From positions 1,044-36,400 of the forward strand of contig LFTF01000037.1 in assembly GCA_001512945.1 (NCBI GenBank): a stretch of 35,357 bases of DNA, given 5' to 3'. The stretch comes from Clostridiales bacterium DTU023 (GTDB taxonomy: Bacteria; Bacillota; Clostridia; Saccharofermentanales; DTU023). Below are positions 14,090 to 24,364 of the stretch, one piece after another. The notes beneath the pieces are model-generated. The model was not told where the DNA came from. It made no database searches and saw nothing but the letters and a program-made list of their open reading frames with translations. Numbering within the stretch: position 1 is the stretch's first letter; each line of letters opens with the position of its first letter. Made by a program: the position numbers and the translations under genes.

Positions 14090-14752
14090 ATGAGTCAAAG
14101 ATCAGAAGGCAGGCAGGACAAGCCACAATCGAAGATTCCTGACCAGACACCTTCTGTTCGTTCGTTTGAAATCAAACGCGCGGACAGTAAAGAGCTGGTG
14201 GGAGAGGATTATTTTCAGGAGAAAATCCTTCATGTAGATCCAAGGTTTATCGGACGGATATTTTCGGTCGAAGTTCAGAAAGTCCGCTTGCCTGACGGAC
14301 GAGAGACGACACGTGAGATTGTTCGCCATCCTGGTGGGGCCTGCGTGGTTGCGCTTGATGCAGATGATACCGTCTATCTTGTCCACCAGTACCGTGTTGG
14401 AACGGGAGGTCCGTTGCGCGAAGTCCCGGCCGGCAAACTGGAACCACCGGAAGACGCGTTGAGTTGTGCCCGCAGAGAGCTGGCTGAGGAGACAGGGATT
14501 GTAGCTGATCGCTGGGACTTATTAACTCGTTTTAATCCTTCCCCTGGTTATACGGATGAGATCATAAGTATTTACCTTGCACGAGGATTATCTCAAGGAT
14601 ATGCGCAACCTGATGAAGGGGAGTTCATTTCCTGTGAACGTATTTTATTGTACGATGCACTTGAAGAAGTGAGACAAGGCACGCTCACAGATGGTAAGAC
14701 ATGTCTCGGCATCTTGCTGACGGCCGACCTGATCGGCTATACACGGTTATAG
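14090..14752 (+). CDS. Nudix hydrolase, ADP-ribose pyrophosphatase type
   Basis: Nudix enzymes of this group split ADP-ribose and related nucleotide sugars into AMP and a sugar phosphate. The protein contains a full Nudix box, GKLEPPEDALSCARRELAEETGIV, matching Gx5Ex7REUxEExGU. The preceding RIFSVEVQKVRLPDGRETTREIVRHPGGA is typical of the NudF/ADPRase subgroup. At 220 residues it has about 35 more at the N-terminus than common relatives (a charged MSQRSEGRQDKPQSK start). AGGACGGG precedes the ATG. It ends six bases before ftsK and may be cotranscribed with rnhA upstream and ftsK downstream. Substrate is inferred from the subgroup. Confidence 0.9.
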   Translation: MSQRSEGRQDKPQSKIPDQTPSVRSFEIKRADSKELVGEDYFQEKILHVDPRFIGRIFSVEVQKVRLPDGRETTREIVRHPGGACVVALDADDTVYLVHQYRVGTGGPLREVPAGKLEPPEDALSCARRELAEETGIVADRWDLLTRFNPSPGYTDEIISIYLARGLSQGYAQPDEGEFISCERILLYDALEEVRQGTLTDGKTCLGILLTADLIGYTRL

Positions 14753-14758
14753 TGTCGT

Positions 14759-17395
14759 ATGTCTGCTATTGAAAATAAATCGAACGGTAAACCGATGAAT
14801 CGCCAGCAACGCGATCTTCTTGGAACGTTATTCCTTGCCCTCGGCTTATTGTTGGCATTTGCTCTCTATGCACCTGTAACGTGGACAGGGTGGCTGGGCC
14901 GTAACCTCTCTACTGTTAGCACTGGGTTATTCGGATCACTTGCCTATGTCATGCCGGTTGCGTTACTTGCATTCTCATTAATGTTTTTTATTCGAAGAGA
15001 GATTCCCGTTTTGTCGAAAAAAATTGGTGCTCTGTTTTTACTTTACTTGATCGCAGATTCATTGCTTTCGTTATTTACCTTGCCTTATAAAACAATGCTT
15101 GAAGTCATGACACCGATTCCCGAAAAAGGTTGGGCCGGTTTTCATATTATTCGGGAACTGTGGCGGTTTGGCCGTTTTCCCGAGATGATCGGTTCTGGCA
15201 ACAAACTGAGTGGGGGATTGGCCGGCGGTATTATCGCACATCCACTTGAACGCGTGGCAGGTCTTACGGGAGCGCTTATACTTCTTTTCGCTGTTCTTCT
15301 AACCGTTCTTGTGTTTGCGTTTGATCTTTCACCTTCCAGGATACTGAAGCGCGCGGAGCACCTTGTCGCGGATCCGCTGGAGCCGGACAAGGAAGACGAT
15401 CATACCGAGATGATCGAGAATGAACCCCCGGGTATATTTTCACGTATATTTGGGAAAAAGCAAAAGTATCCAGACGAAATTTCTGTCGGAGAATCGGACA
15501 GTTCAGTCGAATTGCCAGGTGAGTCCGCACCCGATGTCACAGGAATAGGTCCTTTGGGCTGGGACTCTTTATACACAAACAAGATGAATGGAGCTTCGGA
15601 ACACGATAGAGAGAACTCATCGTTTGCAAAACCGCCCCCGGGATACCGGCCGATAGAAAAAACCTCCGGAACCTGCAAACCATTGCAGGGCACACCGTAT
15701 CTATTTTCCCCACCAAGAGGTGGAATGACTGAAGATCATACAACACCAGAGTCACAAGACGGTTATTTGCCTTCGGGAGGATTACGGACTCCGGCAGTTG
15801 AGTTTGGGCTCACAGTTGACCGCGAGGATGATAATTTAAACAAGCCGGTAACAAAACAACGCAAACCGGTCAGAACATACAAACCTGAACAGATGAGCAT
15901 GCTGGCAAGATACCAGCCGCCGCCGCTTACTTTGCTAAAAGAAGATAGTGGCATGACGAAAACGCCACAGGAAATGCGAGAGATACGCGAGCTGGGCAGA
16001 AAACTTGAGGAAACTTTAGACAATTTTGGTATTGATGCGAAAATCGTAAATTATACGACAGGTCCTACCATTACACGATTTGAACTTTCTCCCGGCCCTG
16101 GTATCAAAGTCAGTCGGATCGTCAACCTTGCGGACGACATTGCACTTAGTTTAGCGGCGATGGGTGTGCGTATAGAGGCCCCTATACCCGGGAAAGCCGC
16201 GATCGGCATAGAGATACCAAATAGGAAAATGCGTCCTGTATTATTGCGCAGTCTTTTACAATCCAAAGAGTTCAAGCAGGAAAAAGGCCCTCTTGTCGCG
16301 GCACTTGGCCGGGATGTGGGCGGCGAAGCGATCCTGTGTGATTTGAGTAAAATGCCTCATCTGCTGATTGCCGGCGCTACCGGATCTGGGAAATCGGTTT
16401 GTATCAACTCAATTCTGATCAGTATTCTTTACCGGTCTTCACCAGAAGAAGTCCGTATGCTGATGATTGATCCCAAAATAGTTGAACTCAATGTTTACAA
16501 CGGAATTCCACATCTGTTGCAACCAGTTGTCACAAATCCAGAAAAAGCATATGGCGTGCTGAACTATGCGATCGCCGAGATGGAGAGGCGCTACCGTCTC
16601 TTCGCCGATAGGAGAGTACGCGACATTACCTCATACAACAACGCTGTCAGAAAATTGAAAAACCCAGATGAAAACGAAGGTCCGATCCCGAATATTTTGA
16701 TTGTGATTGACGAACTTGCGGATCTTATGGCAATTACGCAGCACCAGGTTGAAAATGCCATCTCACGACTAATGGCTAAGGCGCGTGCCGTCGGTATCCA
16801 TGTGATTATTGCCACACAGCGCCCATCAGTTGACGTCATCACGGGTGTCATCAAGGCTAATATACCTTCGCGCATTGCATTCGCTGTAGCTTCTCAAGTC
16901 GATTCACGCACAATCATTGATTCGGGTGGCGCAGAAAAACTTTTAGGTAGAGGAGATATGCTCTATTATCCGCTCGGCTCTATCAAAGCGATCCGCGGAC
17001 AAGGTTCTTTCGTGACCAACAGCGAGGTTGAGCGTGTTTTATCGTTTATTAAGAGTTATTACCCTGAAAATTACGATGACAAAGTAGCGGCTGCAATCGA
17101 GAATCCAGATGGAGATGACAAGGCAGGCGCTCGTGTTGAAAGCGGAGAAGACGAACTTCTGATGGAAGCGCTCCGCGTGATCATCGAATCAGAATACGCC
17201 GCTGTTTCGCTGTTACAACGCAAGCTATCGGTTGGTTATCCGAGAGCTGCGCGCATTGTAGACCGCTTGAGTGAGCTCGGATATGTCGGCCCCTTTGAAG
17301 GTAGCAAGCCACGCAAAGTACTTATCACACCCGATCAATACGAACGCCTTTGCTCAGACGGCGATGGCGAGGGGAGCGATGACAGCTTTGCGTGA
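14759..17395 (+). CDS. ftsK: DNA translocase FtsK/SpoIIIE
   Basis: This septum-bound ATPase pumps chromosomal DNA during division or sporulation. The N-terminus has about four transmembrane helices (for example [20 protein letters not shown] and [20 protein letters not shown]). A roughly 200-residue polar linker follows, then the RecA-like motor with Walker [10 protein letters not shown] (near residue 539) and Walker [12 protein letters not shown] (near 648). The C-terminal winged-helix gamma domain (about 800-865: [24 protein letters not shown]...) reads orienting DNA sequences. Length 878 fits. ATG 14759 lacks a strong SD (only modest purines) and begins six bases after the Nudix stop. FtsK versus SpoIIIE cannot be separated by eye. 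Confidence 0.94.
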   Translation: MSAIENKSNGKPMNRQQRDLLGTLFLALGLLLAFALYAPVTWTGWLGRNLSTVSTGLFGSLAYVMPVALLAFSLMFFIRREIPVLSKKIGALFLLYLIADSLLSLFTLPYKTMLEVMTPIPEKGWAGFHIIRELWRFGRFPEMIGSGNKLSGGLAGGIIAHPLERVAGLTGALILLFAVLLTVLVFAFDLSPSRILKRAEHLVADPLEPDKEDDHTEMIENEPPGIFSRIFGKKQKYPDEISVGESDSSVELPGESAPDVTGIGPLGWDSLYTNKMNGASEHDRENSSFAKPPPGYRPIEKTSGTCKPLQGTPYLFSPPRGGMTEDHTTPESQDGYLPSGGLRTPAVEFGLTVDREDDNLNKPVTKQRKPVRTYKPEQMSMLARYQPPPLTLLKEDSGMTKTPQEMREIRELGRKLEETLDNFGIDAKIVNYTTGPTITRFELSPGPGIKVSRIVNLADDIALSLAAMGVRIEAPIPGKAAIGIEIPNRKMRPVLLRSLLQSKEFKQEKGPLVAALGRDVGGEAILCDLSKMPHLLIAGATGSGKSVCINSILISILYRSSPEEVRMLMIDPKIVELNVYNGIPHLLQPVVTNPEKAYGVLNYAIAEMERRYRLFADRRVRDITSYNNAVRKLKNPDENEGPIPNILIVIDELADLMAITQHQVENAISRLMAKARAVGIHVIIATQRPSVDVITGVIKANIPSRIAFAVASQVDSRTIIDSGGAEKLLGRGDMLYYPLGSIKAIRGQGSFVTNSEVERVLSFIKSYYPENYDDKVAAAIENPDGDDKAGARVESGEDELLMEALRVIIESEYAAVSLLQRKLSVGYPRAARIVDRLSELGYVGPFEGSKPRKVLITPDQYERLCSDGDGEGSDDSFA

Positions 17396-18647
17396 TTCAT
17401 CTTATTATTTCAAAACAGCTGAAATCATTTCAGTTGGTACAGAACTATTGATTGGGCAGACTGTTGACACGAATGCCCATTTTCTATCGGGTCAACTCAC
17501 AGAGCTGGGGATTTCGACTTATCGCCATACGGTCGTCGGTGATAATGAATCACGTCTTGAAAAGGCAATAAGGCTGGCATTGGAAGACAATGATCTCGTC
17601 ATTACGACGGGAGGCCTGGGGCCAACCAGGGATGATTTGACGTCTGCAGTCGTCGCGCATATTGCCGGAGTTTCTCTTGTCAAGGACACAGCGGTTGATG
17701 ATGAATTAAAAAGACGTTATTCTGACAAATCTCGTTTTGATTTTTCTTTTTATCCTACTATCCCGGAAGGCGCGACCGTTTTCATGAATGATAACGGGAC
17801 TGCTCCCGGTTCACTCATTATCTTTTTACAAAGCGACCAGCGGAAAGCCATCCTGATGTTGCCAGGTCCGCCTGATGAGATGAAACCGATGTTTCTCAAG
17901 TACGTCACACAGGCAATGGAACCGTTCTGCCGCTACCGGTTCATCCACAGGTATGTACGCCTCACAGGTATCGGTGAATCAAGTGCTGAACGGCTTGTTC
18001 GGGATCTCATCGATCAACAGGACGATGTCACGATCGCGCCATACGCGTCACCGGGTGAAGTTGTTATCCGTGTCTCTCAGCGACTAGATCTCAATAGCGA
18101 TGTTGACCTTACCGCTGCCGTCATCGAAATACTTTGCGACCGCTTGGGTGAGTATATCTTCGAGGTAGGTCCCAGGTCCCTCGAACAAGTGTTGTTCGAT
18201 TTGTTGGAACAAAAACAAGCTACCTGCGCCTTCGCCGAGTCTTGCACGGCGGGGTTGGCTTCTGCGATACTTGCTTCTGTACCAGGCGTTTCAGGCGTTT
18301 TTATTGGCAGCATTATTAGTTACAGTAATCAAATGAAACACAAATTACTCGGCGTATCTCAAGAGATTCTCACTGTTGAGGGATCCGTCAGCGAATCATG
18401 TGCGCGGGCAATGGCTGCAGGATGCCGTGAAAAAACAGGAGCAGATTTTGCTTTATCCTTTACCGGAATTGCCGGCCCGTCCGGTGGCAGTGACGACCAA
18501 CCAGTTGGTACTGTGTGGATCGCCTGTTCGGGAGATCAAAAAACAAAGGCGGTAGAATTTCATTTCAATGGGAACAGGGAGCGTATCAGGAAACTGGCCG
18601 TCTATGCGGGATTCAATCTTTTGAGAAGGAGTTTACTCGATCTATGA
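17379..18647 (+). CDS. cinA: CinA family protein (competence/damage-inducible; NMN amidohydrolase domain)
   Basis: CinA proteins join a MoCF-like domain (ADP-ribose pyrophosphatase-like) to a nicotinamide-nucleotide amidase domain, and are often cotranscribed with recA. Here the N-terminal part has [18 protein letters not shown] and [13 protein letters not shown]. The C-terminal part has [33 protein letters not shown] and [23 protein letters not shown]. The ORF track begins far inside ftsK (17271). I choose ATG 17379 because GAGGGGAGC is directly upstream; this gives 422 residues, normal for the family, and a 17-base overlap with ftsK. The stop overlaps murJ by four bases, so translation is probably coupled. 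Confidence 0.93.
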   Translation: MTALRDSSYYFKTAEIISVGTELLIGQTVDTNAHFLSGQLTELGISTYRHTVVGDNESRLEKAIRLALEDNDLVITTGGLGPTRDDLTSAVVAHIAGVSLVKDTAVDDELKRRYSDKSRFDFSFYPTIPEGATVFMNDNGTAPGSLIIFLQSDQRKAILMLPGPPDEMKPMFLKYVTQAMEPFCRYRFIHRYVRLTGIGESSAERLVRDLIDQQDDVTIAPYASPGEVVIRVSQRLDLNSDVDLTAAVIEILCDRLGEYIFEVGPRSLEQVLFDLLEQKQATCAFAESCTAGLASAILASVPGVSGVFIGSIISYSNQMKHKLLGVSQEILTVEGSVSESCARAMAAGCREKTGADFALSFTGIAGPSGGSDDQPVGTVWIACSGDQKTKAVEFHFNGNRERIRKLAVYAGFNLLRRSLLDL

Positions 18648-20269
18648 GAAAATCTCAGCGAGAAAAAGGGCAGCTCCTGACAGATCTGCAAGGAAGTGGC
18701 ATGCGTGTTATGTCGTCCAGCCGCGCAACTGCACTCCTAATGTTCTCGCTTGCTACCGCTAAAATCACAGGGTTTGCCCGTGAAATTCTGATCGCGCCGA
18801 CCTTCGGTTATGGTATCAATACAGACGCGTATTTCATTGGTTTTCAGATACCTGATCTATTTTACCAGCTACTAGTCGGCGGCACGTTCGCGGCTGCCGT
18901 GACCCCGGCCGTCTCCTCAGCGCTGGCACGTGATAAGGAAGGTAAACTGTGGCGCAGTCTGAGTACATTTATTAACGTATTCTTGATTGCCTTTCTGATC
19001 GCTATCGTGATTGGAGAAATATTCGCCGGGCCGCTTATCTGGAGCTACAATCCCAGCAAAGATCCCGAAACCATAGAGCGAGCGATCAGGGTTGCCCGGA
19101 CATTATTTCCGCAGACTATTTTTCTGTTTCTTGCCGGCATGTGCGTCGGTGTTTTGAACGGCCACAAATTATTTCAACGTGCAGCCTTTACGAGCACACT
19201 CTACAATGTGGTCTGCATCGTCTTCATGCTGCGCTGGGGCAGTGAGTCGGCAAGCGCTCCGGCAAAAGTCGCTTTCGGCGTTGTTATCGCCGCGGCAGTC
19301 AATTTTTTATATCTCGCATTCATGGCGAGGAAGGTTATACATTACCGTCCTTTAATAGACACGAAAGATAGTGGCTATAAGCGTTTACTTCGACTTGCTG
19401 TCCCCACACTGATCTCCGGAACGGCCATCCAGCTCAATTTGATCATTCAGACAGGGTTCGCCAATCAATTCACAGGGGCTGTGACTTCGTTGCGTCACGC
19501 GCAGACGACATGGAAACTGCCCTACGGCATTTTCGCGCTGGCTGTCGCAAGTGTCATGTCTCCCAATCTGACTAGAGCCTATGCAAACCATCGTTTCGAA
19601 GATATGCGCCAAATTTTTACGGAATCACTCCGCCGCGCTCTTTACTATGTGACGCCTTTTGTTTTGATTTTCGCAGTCATGGCTGAAGAGACGGTTGAGG
19701 CTATCTTTCAATGGGGCGGCGCGATCCCTCAGGAAAATCTTATGATCGAAGCAACCCTTCTGCGTTTTTATTGTCCCGCGATATTTTTCCTTACTTTTTA
19801 TGAAATTGTGAATCAGGCATTTTACGCGCGACACGTCACGCGTGTATCGCTTTTTACGGCGATCATCTCGCTGATACTCAATCCGATATTCTGTATCATT
19901 TTTACACGTACATTTAACATGGGAATTTATGGACTTCCCATCGCTTATGTGCTAAACAGCGTGATCAATATGCTAATGATCTCTATTCTGTACCGTGCGC
20001 ACATTCGTGAAGCGCGACCGTATAGGATGTTGCCTTTCTATCTGAGGCTACTGCTCTGTTCAGCAACCACAGTGATCGTTATTTTGGGTTTAAACACATT
20101 GCCGCTAGATACGAACAATAAGGTTCTTCAATTGGTATTTTATGCTGTCAAAGCTTTGCTTGCTATGGTGACTTACTACTTAACCGGTCTCGCGATCAAT
20201 TTCCGTGAATCACGAGATCTTCAGGGTATGGTTCGGCGTTTTTTAAGACTGTCGCCGACAAGGATGTGA
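18644..20269 (+). CDS. murJ: Lipid II flippase MurJ (MviN family)
   Basis: MurJ moves lipid-linked peptidoglycan precursor across the membrane. The protein is strongly hydrophobic with about 14 potential helices and family motifs near the start: ATALLMFSLATAKITGFAREILIAPTFGYGINTDAYFIGFQIPDLFYQLLVGGTFAAAVTPAV. A later LRLAVPTLISGTAIQLNLIIQTGFAN segment also fits. The ORF track start (18515) lies inside cinA. ATG 18644 has GAAGGAG upstream and an ATGA overlap with cinA, giving 541 residues. The first 30 residues are charged and cytosolic. MurJ between cinA and recA is a less common order than direct cinA-recA. Confidence 0.93.
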   Translation: MRKSQREKGQLLTDLQGSGMRVMSSSRATALLMFSLATAKITGFAREILIAPTFGYGINTDAYFIGFQIPDLFYQLLVGGTFAAAVTPAVSSALARDKEGKLWRSLSTFINVFLIAFLIAIVIGEIFAGPLIWSYNPSKDPETIERAIRVARTLFPQTIFLFLAGMCVGVLNGHKLFQRAAFTSTLYNVVCIVFMLRWGSESASAPAKVAFGVVIAAAVNFLYLAFMARKVIHYRPLIDTKDSGYKRLLRLAVPTLISGTAIQLNLIIQTGFANQFTGAVTSLRHAQTTWKLPYGIFALAVASVMSPNLTRAYANHRFEDMRQIFTESLRRALYYVTPFVLIFAVMAEETVEAIFQWGGAIPQENLMIEATLLRFYCPAIFFLTFYEIVNQAFYARHVTRVSLFTAIISLILNPIFCIIFTRTFNMGIYGLPIAYVLNSVINMLMISILYRAHIREARPYRMLPFYLRLLLCSATTVIVILGLNTLPLDTNNKVLQLVFYAVKALLAMVTYYLTGLAINFRESRDLQGMVRRFLRLSPTRM

Positions 20270-20331
20270 CCTTGTTCGTTGTTTGACTGCGAGAAATGAT
20301 CGGAAACGACGGATTGGGCCATAGATAGAGA

Positions 20332-20360
20332 TTGACGATTGATCACAGAAACGATAAGAT
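20332..20360 (+). promoter_or_regulatory. recA promoter
   Basis: TTGACG (20332-20337) and TAAGAT (20355-20360) are separated by 17 bases in the spacer after murJ. The expected start point is near 20367, just before the SOS box. Confidence 0.65.
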
Positions 20361-20376
20361 GGAATTAGATGAGAAG

Positions 20377-20388
20377 GAACAAAAGTTC
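20377..20388 (+). promoter_or_regulatory. LexA (DinR-type) SOS box
   Basis: GAAC-AAAA-GTTC is a perfect palindrome that fits the Gram-positive LexA consensus. It lies about 10-20 bases downstream of the predicted recA transcription start, where a bound repressor would block elongation or promoter clearance. Confidence 0.8.
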
Positions 20389-20439
20389 TGAAAGCAAATA
20401 TCATTAAACATGGGCTGAACAGATAACTAGGAGGTTGCT

Positions 20440-21570
20440 ATGGCTAAAGGAGCCAAATCAAAACAAGACGTCAAACCGACACAAGATAAAGATCGACAGA
20501 AGGCATTAAAAGCGGCACTCGACCGTATAGAAAAAGATTTTGGAAAAGGCGCTGTCCTGACACTTGGTGACACGAGCGTTATGGATGTGGAGTCGATCCC
20601 GACAGGCGCGCTGGCGCTTGACGTAGCGCTCGGCATTGGCGGTTTACCGCGCGGCCGTGTCGTGGAGATCTATGGTCCGGAATCTTCAGGCAAGACAACG
20701 GTAGCACTCCATAGTATCGCCGAAGCCCAAAAATTGGGTGGTATTGCCGCATTTATTGACGCTGAGCATGCGCTTGATCCCGCATATGCAGCAAAACTCG
20801 GTGTTGACATCGATAATCTGATCGTGTCACAACCCGATTACGGCGAACAGGCTCTGGAAATCGCGGAAGCTCTTGCCCGTTCAGGCGCCGTTGATGTCAT
20901 CGTCATAGATAGTGTATCTGCGCTTGTCCCACGTGCCGAGATTGACGGGGAGATGGGCGATGCGGTTGTAGGGTTGCAGGCACGCCTCATGTCACAGGCG
21001 CTCAGAAAGCTTGCAGCGGTCATAAATAAAAGCCGCACAATGGTTATATTTATCAATCAGCTTAGAGAAAAAATAGGCGTCATGTTTGGCAGTCCGGAGA
21101 CCACGTCTGGTGGCCGCGCTCTTAAGTTCTATGCAAGTGTTCGACTTGACGTTCGCAGGATCGGCAAGATTGAACTGGGTGATCAGTTAATCGGTTCGCG
21201 CACACGTATTAAAGTCGTGAAAAACAAGGTAGCGCCTCCTTTCCATGAAGCAGAAGTAGATATTATTTACGGCAGAGGCATCTCTCAGACAGGATGTGTT
21301 CTCGATATGGGAGTTGACGCAGATATTATCAAGAAGAGCGGATCATGGTTTTCTTACAAAGATCAGCGGCTCGGTCAGGGACGTGATAACGTGCGTGTTT
21401 TCCTTGATGACGAGGAGAACAGAGAACTTTACGAAACCATTGAGCAGGAAGTTCGCTCCCATTATCTGTCTGATCTAAAAGGAAAAGACGGGGGATCAAT
21501 CGATTCGGATGGTGATGTGGATGACATTCTGGATACAGATGTCGACGATATGCTCGGACTGGATCTGTGA
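20440..21570 (+). CDS. recA: Recombinase RecA
   Basis: RecA forms filaments on single-stranded DNA, carries out strand exchange and triggers LexA self-cleavage. All landmarks are present: Walker [10 protein letters not shown] near residue 79, [43 protein letters not shown], the L2 region [36 protein letters not shown], and an acidic C-terminus rich in D. Length 376 is slightly longer than E. coli's because of that tail. AGGAGG precedes the ATG. Regulation by the SOS box upstream is expected. The stop overlaps recX. Confidence 0.98.
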   Translation: MAKGAKSKQDVKPTQDKDRQKALKAALDRIEKDFGKGAVLTLGDTSVMDVESIPTGALALDVALGIGGLPRGRVVEIYGPESSGKTTVALHSIAEAQKLGGIAAFIDAEHALDPAYAAKLGVDIDNLIVSQPDYGEQALEIAEALARSGAVDVIVIDSVSALVPRAEIDGEMGDAVVGLQARLMSQALRKLAAVINKSRTMVIFINQLREKIGVMFGSPETTSGGRALKFYASVRLDVRRIGKIELGDQLIGSRTRIKVVKNKVAPPFHEAEVDIIYGRGISQTGCVLDMGVDADIIKKSGSWFSYKDQRLGQGRDNVRVFLDDEENRELYETIEQEVRSHYLSDLKGKDGGSIDSDGDVDDILDTDVDDMLGLDL

Positions 21571-22043
21571 GTATCACTTCCGAATTTGACAAGGCAAGAC
21601 AAACAGCTGTAGCGTTCATCGGCATCGATCACTCTAAGTCATCGGGTCGCGTCAGGAACAAGCTTCTAACAAAAGGTGTGGATTCATCTATAGTTGATGA
21701 AGTGATTGAGTACCTGTGTGATATCGATTACATTAATGACCGGCGAGCAGCAAAAAGAATTGTCTCACGTTATAAGGGAAGGCGAATTCGATCAAAGCGA
21801 GCGATGGTTGCTGTTTTCATAAATAATGGAATCCCGTTCAAAGTGGCTGAATCCGTGGCGTCATCACTTGAGGACGACCGCGATACGGCGATCAGCTTGT
21901 GTCGATCGACTTATTCGATAATTTCAGAGGAATCGCGGCTCGATATAATGAAACTATTGCATCGCCGCGGTTACCCTGCCGATTTGTCTCGTGAAGTGAT
22001 ACGACAACTGTTGTCCCAAACAGAGGATTCATACGATAACTGA
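21567..22043 (+). CDS. recX: Regulatory protein RecX
   Basis: RecX binds RecA filaments and limits recombination and SOS activity. The 158-residue helical protein has the RecX pattern [32 protein letters not shown], then [27 protein letters not shown], and [18 protein letters not shown]. Translation starts at GTG 21567, overlapping the recA stop as GTGA, so expression is coupled to recA. The stop shares one base with the rimO start. Sequence conservation is moderate, but position and repeats make it clear. Confidence 0.9.
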   Translation: MSITSEFDKARQTAVAFIGIDHSKSSGRVRNKLLTKGVDSSIVDEVIEYLCDIDYINDRRAAKRIVSRYKGRRIRSKRAMVAVFINNGIPFKVAESVASSLEDDRDTAISLCRSTYSIISEESRLDIMKLLHRRGYPADLSREVIRQLLSQTEDSYDN

Positions 22044-23407
22044 TGAACCAGCCAACTTTTTATCTGCTCTCGCTTGGATGTCCTAAAAACGAGATCGATT
22101 CTGAATGCATGAGTTCCCTGTTGAAAGAAGAGGGGTTTATTTTCGAGCGCGATCCGCAGCTGGCAGATTTCCTCATCGTCAACACATGTGCATTTATTGA
22201 ACCGGCTGTGGACGAAGCCATTGAAGCTATCCTAGAACTTGCGGCAGTGAAAGCAAAAAGGAACGGGGAGCCTGGTCTCATCGTAGCAGGTTGTCTTGCC
22301 CAGCGATATAAAGAAGAGATATTTCAGGAGTTTCCTGAAGTCGATGCCATGCTTGGTACAGGTGAATACGGCAATGTTGTGATTACATTGCAAAAGCTGT
22401 TGCATGGCGAAAATCTTCGCAACGATATTCCCGGGGCGCCCGGCGATGTGTCGTATCTTGATTGCTCGCGTATTCCCTCTGCACCGGGATCAACTTACTC
22501 GTATCTCAAAATAGCAGAGGGATGTTCCAATGCTTGTGCCTATTGCGCCATTCCTAAACTCAGGGGGCCACAAAGGTCAAGACAGCCGGATTCAATTGTT
22601 CGTGAAGCACGCCATCTGGCAAAACTCGGCGTAAGAGAGCTGATTCTTATCGCGCAGGATACAACGCGTTATGGTTTTGATCTACCTAACCGGCCATCAC
22701 TCGCGTCACTTCTCAGACAAATCACAAGGCAAGTCCCCAACATTGAGCTAGTCCGCTGTTTGTACTTCTACGCTGATGCGCTGACCGATGAATTGATCGA
22801 GGAAATGTCAACAAATCCGAAGATAGCTCACTATGTTGATCTCCCCATCCAGCATGCTTCCAATGATGTCCTTGCCAGGATGCGCCGCCACGAAACCATT
22901 GAAATAATTGCCAAGAAGATAGATCAACTGCGGGACCGTATTCCGGGAGTCGTCTTGAGAACGACCGTTATGACAGGATTTCCCGGAGAAACAGAGGCTG
23001 ATTTTAACGAACTGCTGCATTTTATCAAAAAAGTAAAATTCGACAGGCTGGGTTGTTTTGTATTTTCAGCAGAGGAGGGTACTGTCGCGGCTCTGCTTCC
23101 TGACAAGATAGATCCAGACACAGCCGCTCGCCGTCGTGATCTTATTATGGAAGCACAACACTCAATCGCGCTGGAAGCCAATAAAAAAAGGATTGGTGAG
23201 GTAACACCTGTTATCTTTGAAGGCATTGATGACCGTGGTATACTCTTTCAAGGGAGAAGCTACGGTGAAGCACCGGAAATTGATCCCATTATTTTAGTTG
23301 CCGCGACTAAACCTTACTTAACGGTTGGCAGTCGAACACTCGTACGGATTGTTGACGCAGGGCCTTACGAGTTGATAGGGGAGTCTTTAGATGAATATTG
23401 CCAATAA
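22043..23407 (+). CDS. rimO: Ribosomal protein S12 methylthiotransferase RimO
   Basis: RimO is a radical-SAM enzyme that adds a methylthio group to an aspartate of S12. The N-terminal MTTase domain has three conserved cysteines (LGCPKNEIDSE, NTCAFIEPA, AGCLAQRY). The radical-SAM core has CSNACAYCAIP, i.e. CxxxCxxC, and GGFPGE-type motif TGFPGETEADF. A C-terminal TRAM domain (about 380-450) ends in GPYELIGESL. The LGCPKN start and short form separate it from MiaB. It overlaps recX by one base and pgsA by 17 bases. There is no strong SD, which fits translational coupling. Confidence 0.95.
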   Translation: MNQPTFYLLSLGCPKNEIDSECMSSLLKEEGFIFERDPQLADFLIVNTCAFIEPAVDEAIEAILELAAVKAKRNGEPGLIVAGCLAQRYKEEIFQEFPEVDAMLGTGEYGNVVITLQKLLHGENLRNDIPGAPGDVSYLDCSRIPSAPGSTYSYLKIAEGCSNACAYCAIPKLRGPQRSRQPDSIVREARHLAKLGVRELILIAQDTTRYGFDLPNRPSLASLLRQITRQVPNIELVRCLYFYADALTDELIEEMSTNPKIAHYVDLPIQHASNDVLARMRRHETIEIIAKKIDQLRDRIPGVVLRTTVMTGFPGETEADFNELLHFIKKVKFDRLGCFVFSAEEGTVAALLPDKIDPDTAARRRDLIMEAQHSIALEANKKRIGEVTPVIFEGIDDRGILFQGRSYGEAPEIDPIILVAATKPYLTVGSRTLVRIVDAGPYELIGESLDEYCQ

Positions 23408-24014
23408 GTTGACATTGTCAAGAATTATACTGATTCCGTTTATTTTATTTTTTATGTTACCCATCCCATATTGTGAGACATGCCTATTTTCTCAGTTTAT
23501 TGTTTCAGCGCCGGGCCGTGTCATTGCGTTTGTCATTTTTATTTTGGCGGCCATGACTGATATGCTTGATGGGATGTTGGCACGCAAACAGGGTCTTGTA
23601 TCCAATTTAGGCATACTCCTTGACCCCATCGCAGACAAATTGCTTGTATTGTCTGTCTTTGTGGCATTTGTACAACTCCATCGTATCTCGACATTTGTAA
23701 TCGTGTTGATCGCAGCGCGCGAGTTTATCGTGACGGGAATCAGGATGATTGCGATAGAAAATGGAATTGTTATAGCAGCGAGCTGGTTCGGAAAATTGAA
23801 GACGGTATTCCAGATCATCACGCTGTCAGCCCTGCTTTTTGAACCCATCATTGTGCAGTGGCTTGATCCAACTAATCCTTTCCTAGGTTATGGTTCACCG
23901 TGGACTATACCTGGGGATATTCTTGTGGGAATAACCCTGCTCCTGACAGTGCTTTCGGGACTTGATTATTGGCTGAAAAACAGAGAGCTTCTGTCAGGCG
24001 CATTGAAAGTTTAA
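23391..24014 (+). CDS. pgsA: CDP-diacylglycerol--glycerol-3-phosphate 3-phosphatidyltransferase
   Basis: PgsA makes phosphatidylglycerol phosphate, the committed step to anionic phospholipids, in the membrane. The full CDP-alcohol phosphatidyltransferase motif is present: DGMLARKQGLVSNLGILLDPIADK, matching DGx2ARx8Gx3Dx3D. The rest is hydrophobic with about five helices and MNIANKLTLSRIILIPF at the start, typical of the family. ATG 23391 lies inside the end of rimO with GGGGAG upstream. The 207-residue length fits. The rimO-pgsA pair near recA is common in Firmicutes. Confidence 0.95.
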   Translation: MNIANKLTLSRIILIPFILFFMLPIPYCETCLFSQFIVSAPGRVIAFVIFILAAMTDMLDGMLARKQGLVSNLGILLDPIADKLLVLSVFVAFVQLHRISTFVIVLIAAREFIVTGIRMIAIENGIVIAASWFGKLKTVFQIITLSALLFEPIIVQWLDPTNPFLGYGSPWTIPGDILVGITLLLTVLSGLDYWLKNRELLSGALKV

Positions 24015-24074
24015 TAGACTTCGCGTAGAGTGCAGAACAGCTCACATTGATTTAAACTTCTAGGAGGATAAAAT

Positions 24075-24314
24075 ATGACCAAACAGGAAATTTTGAAAAG
24101 AATCCAGGTAATACTAGCAGAACAGCTGAGTATTGAAGAGGATTCGGTAACGATGACATCTAACATTACAGAGGATTTAAACGCTGACTCGCTTGATATT
24201 GTAGAGCTCGTTATGTCGTTAGAATCTGAGTTTGATATGGCGATTGAGGATGAGGAGGCAGAGCGCATCCGCACGGTCGGTGACGCAGTCGAATTCATCC
24301 ATGTGCATGTATAA
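24075..24314 (+). CDS. acpP: Acyl carrier protein
   Basis: ACP carries growing fatty acids on a phosphopantetheine arm. The 79-residue acidic protein has the modification site DLNADSLDIVELVM (Ser of DSLD) and the usual four-helix pattern, starting QEILKRIQVILAEQL. A strong AGGAGG lies before the ATG. It stands ahead of rnc, the normal Firmicutes order, though the usual fab/plsX genes are not next to it here; pgsA is. Confidence 0.96.
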   Translation: MTKQEILKRIQVILAEQLSIEEDSVTMTSNITEDLNADSLDIVELVMSLESEFDMAIEDEEAERIRTVGDAVEFIHVHV

Positions 24315-24325
24315 AAGATAATCTG

Positions 24326-24355
24326 CCCGGCCTTTTAGACCGGGAGTATTCCCGG
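24326..24355 (+). promoter_or_regulatory. Alternative hairpins in front of rnc
   Basis: CCCGG (24326-24330) can pair with CCGGG (24340-24344). The same CCGGGA (24340-24345) can pair instead with TCCCGG (24350-24355). The second fold takes in the first part of the only SD-like GGGG before the GTG start at 24365. The two folds exclude each other. A regulatory role is inferred. Confidence 0.4.
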
Positions 24356-24364
24356 GGACCGTTC

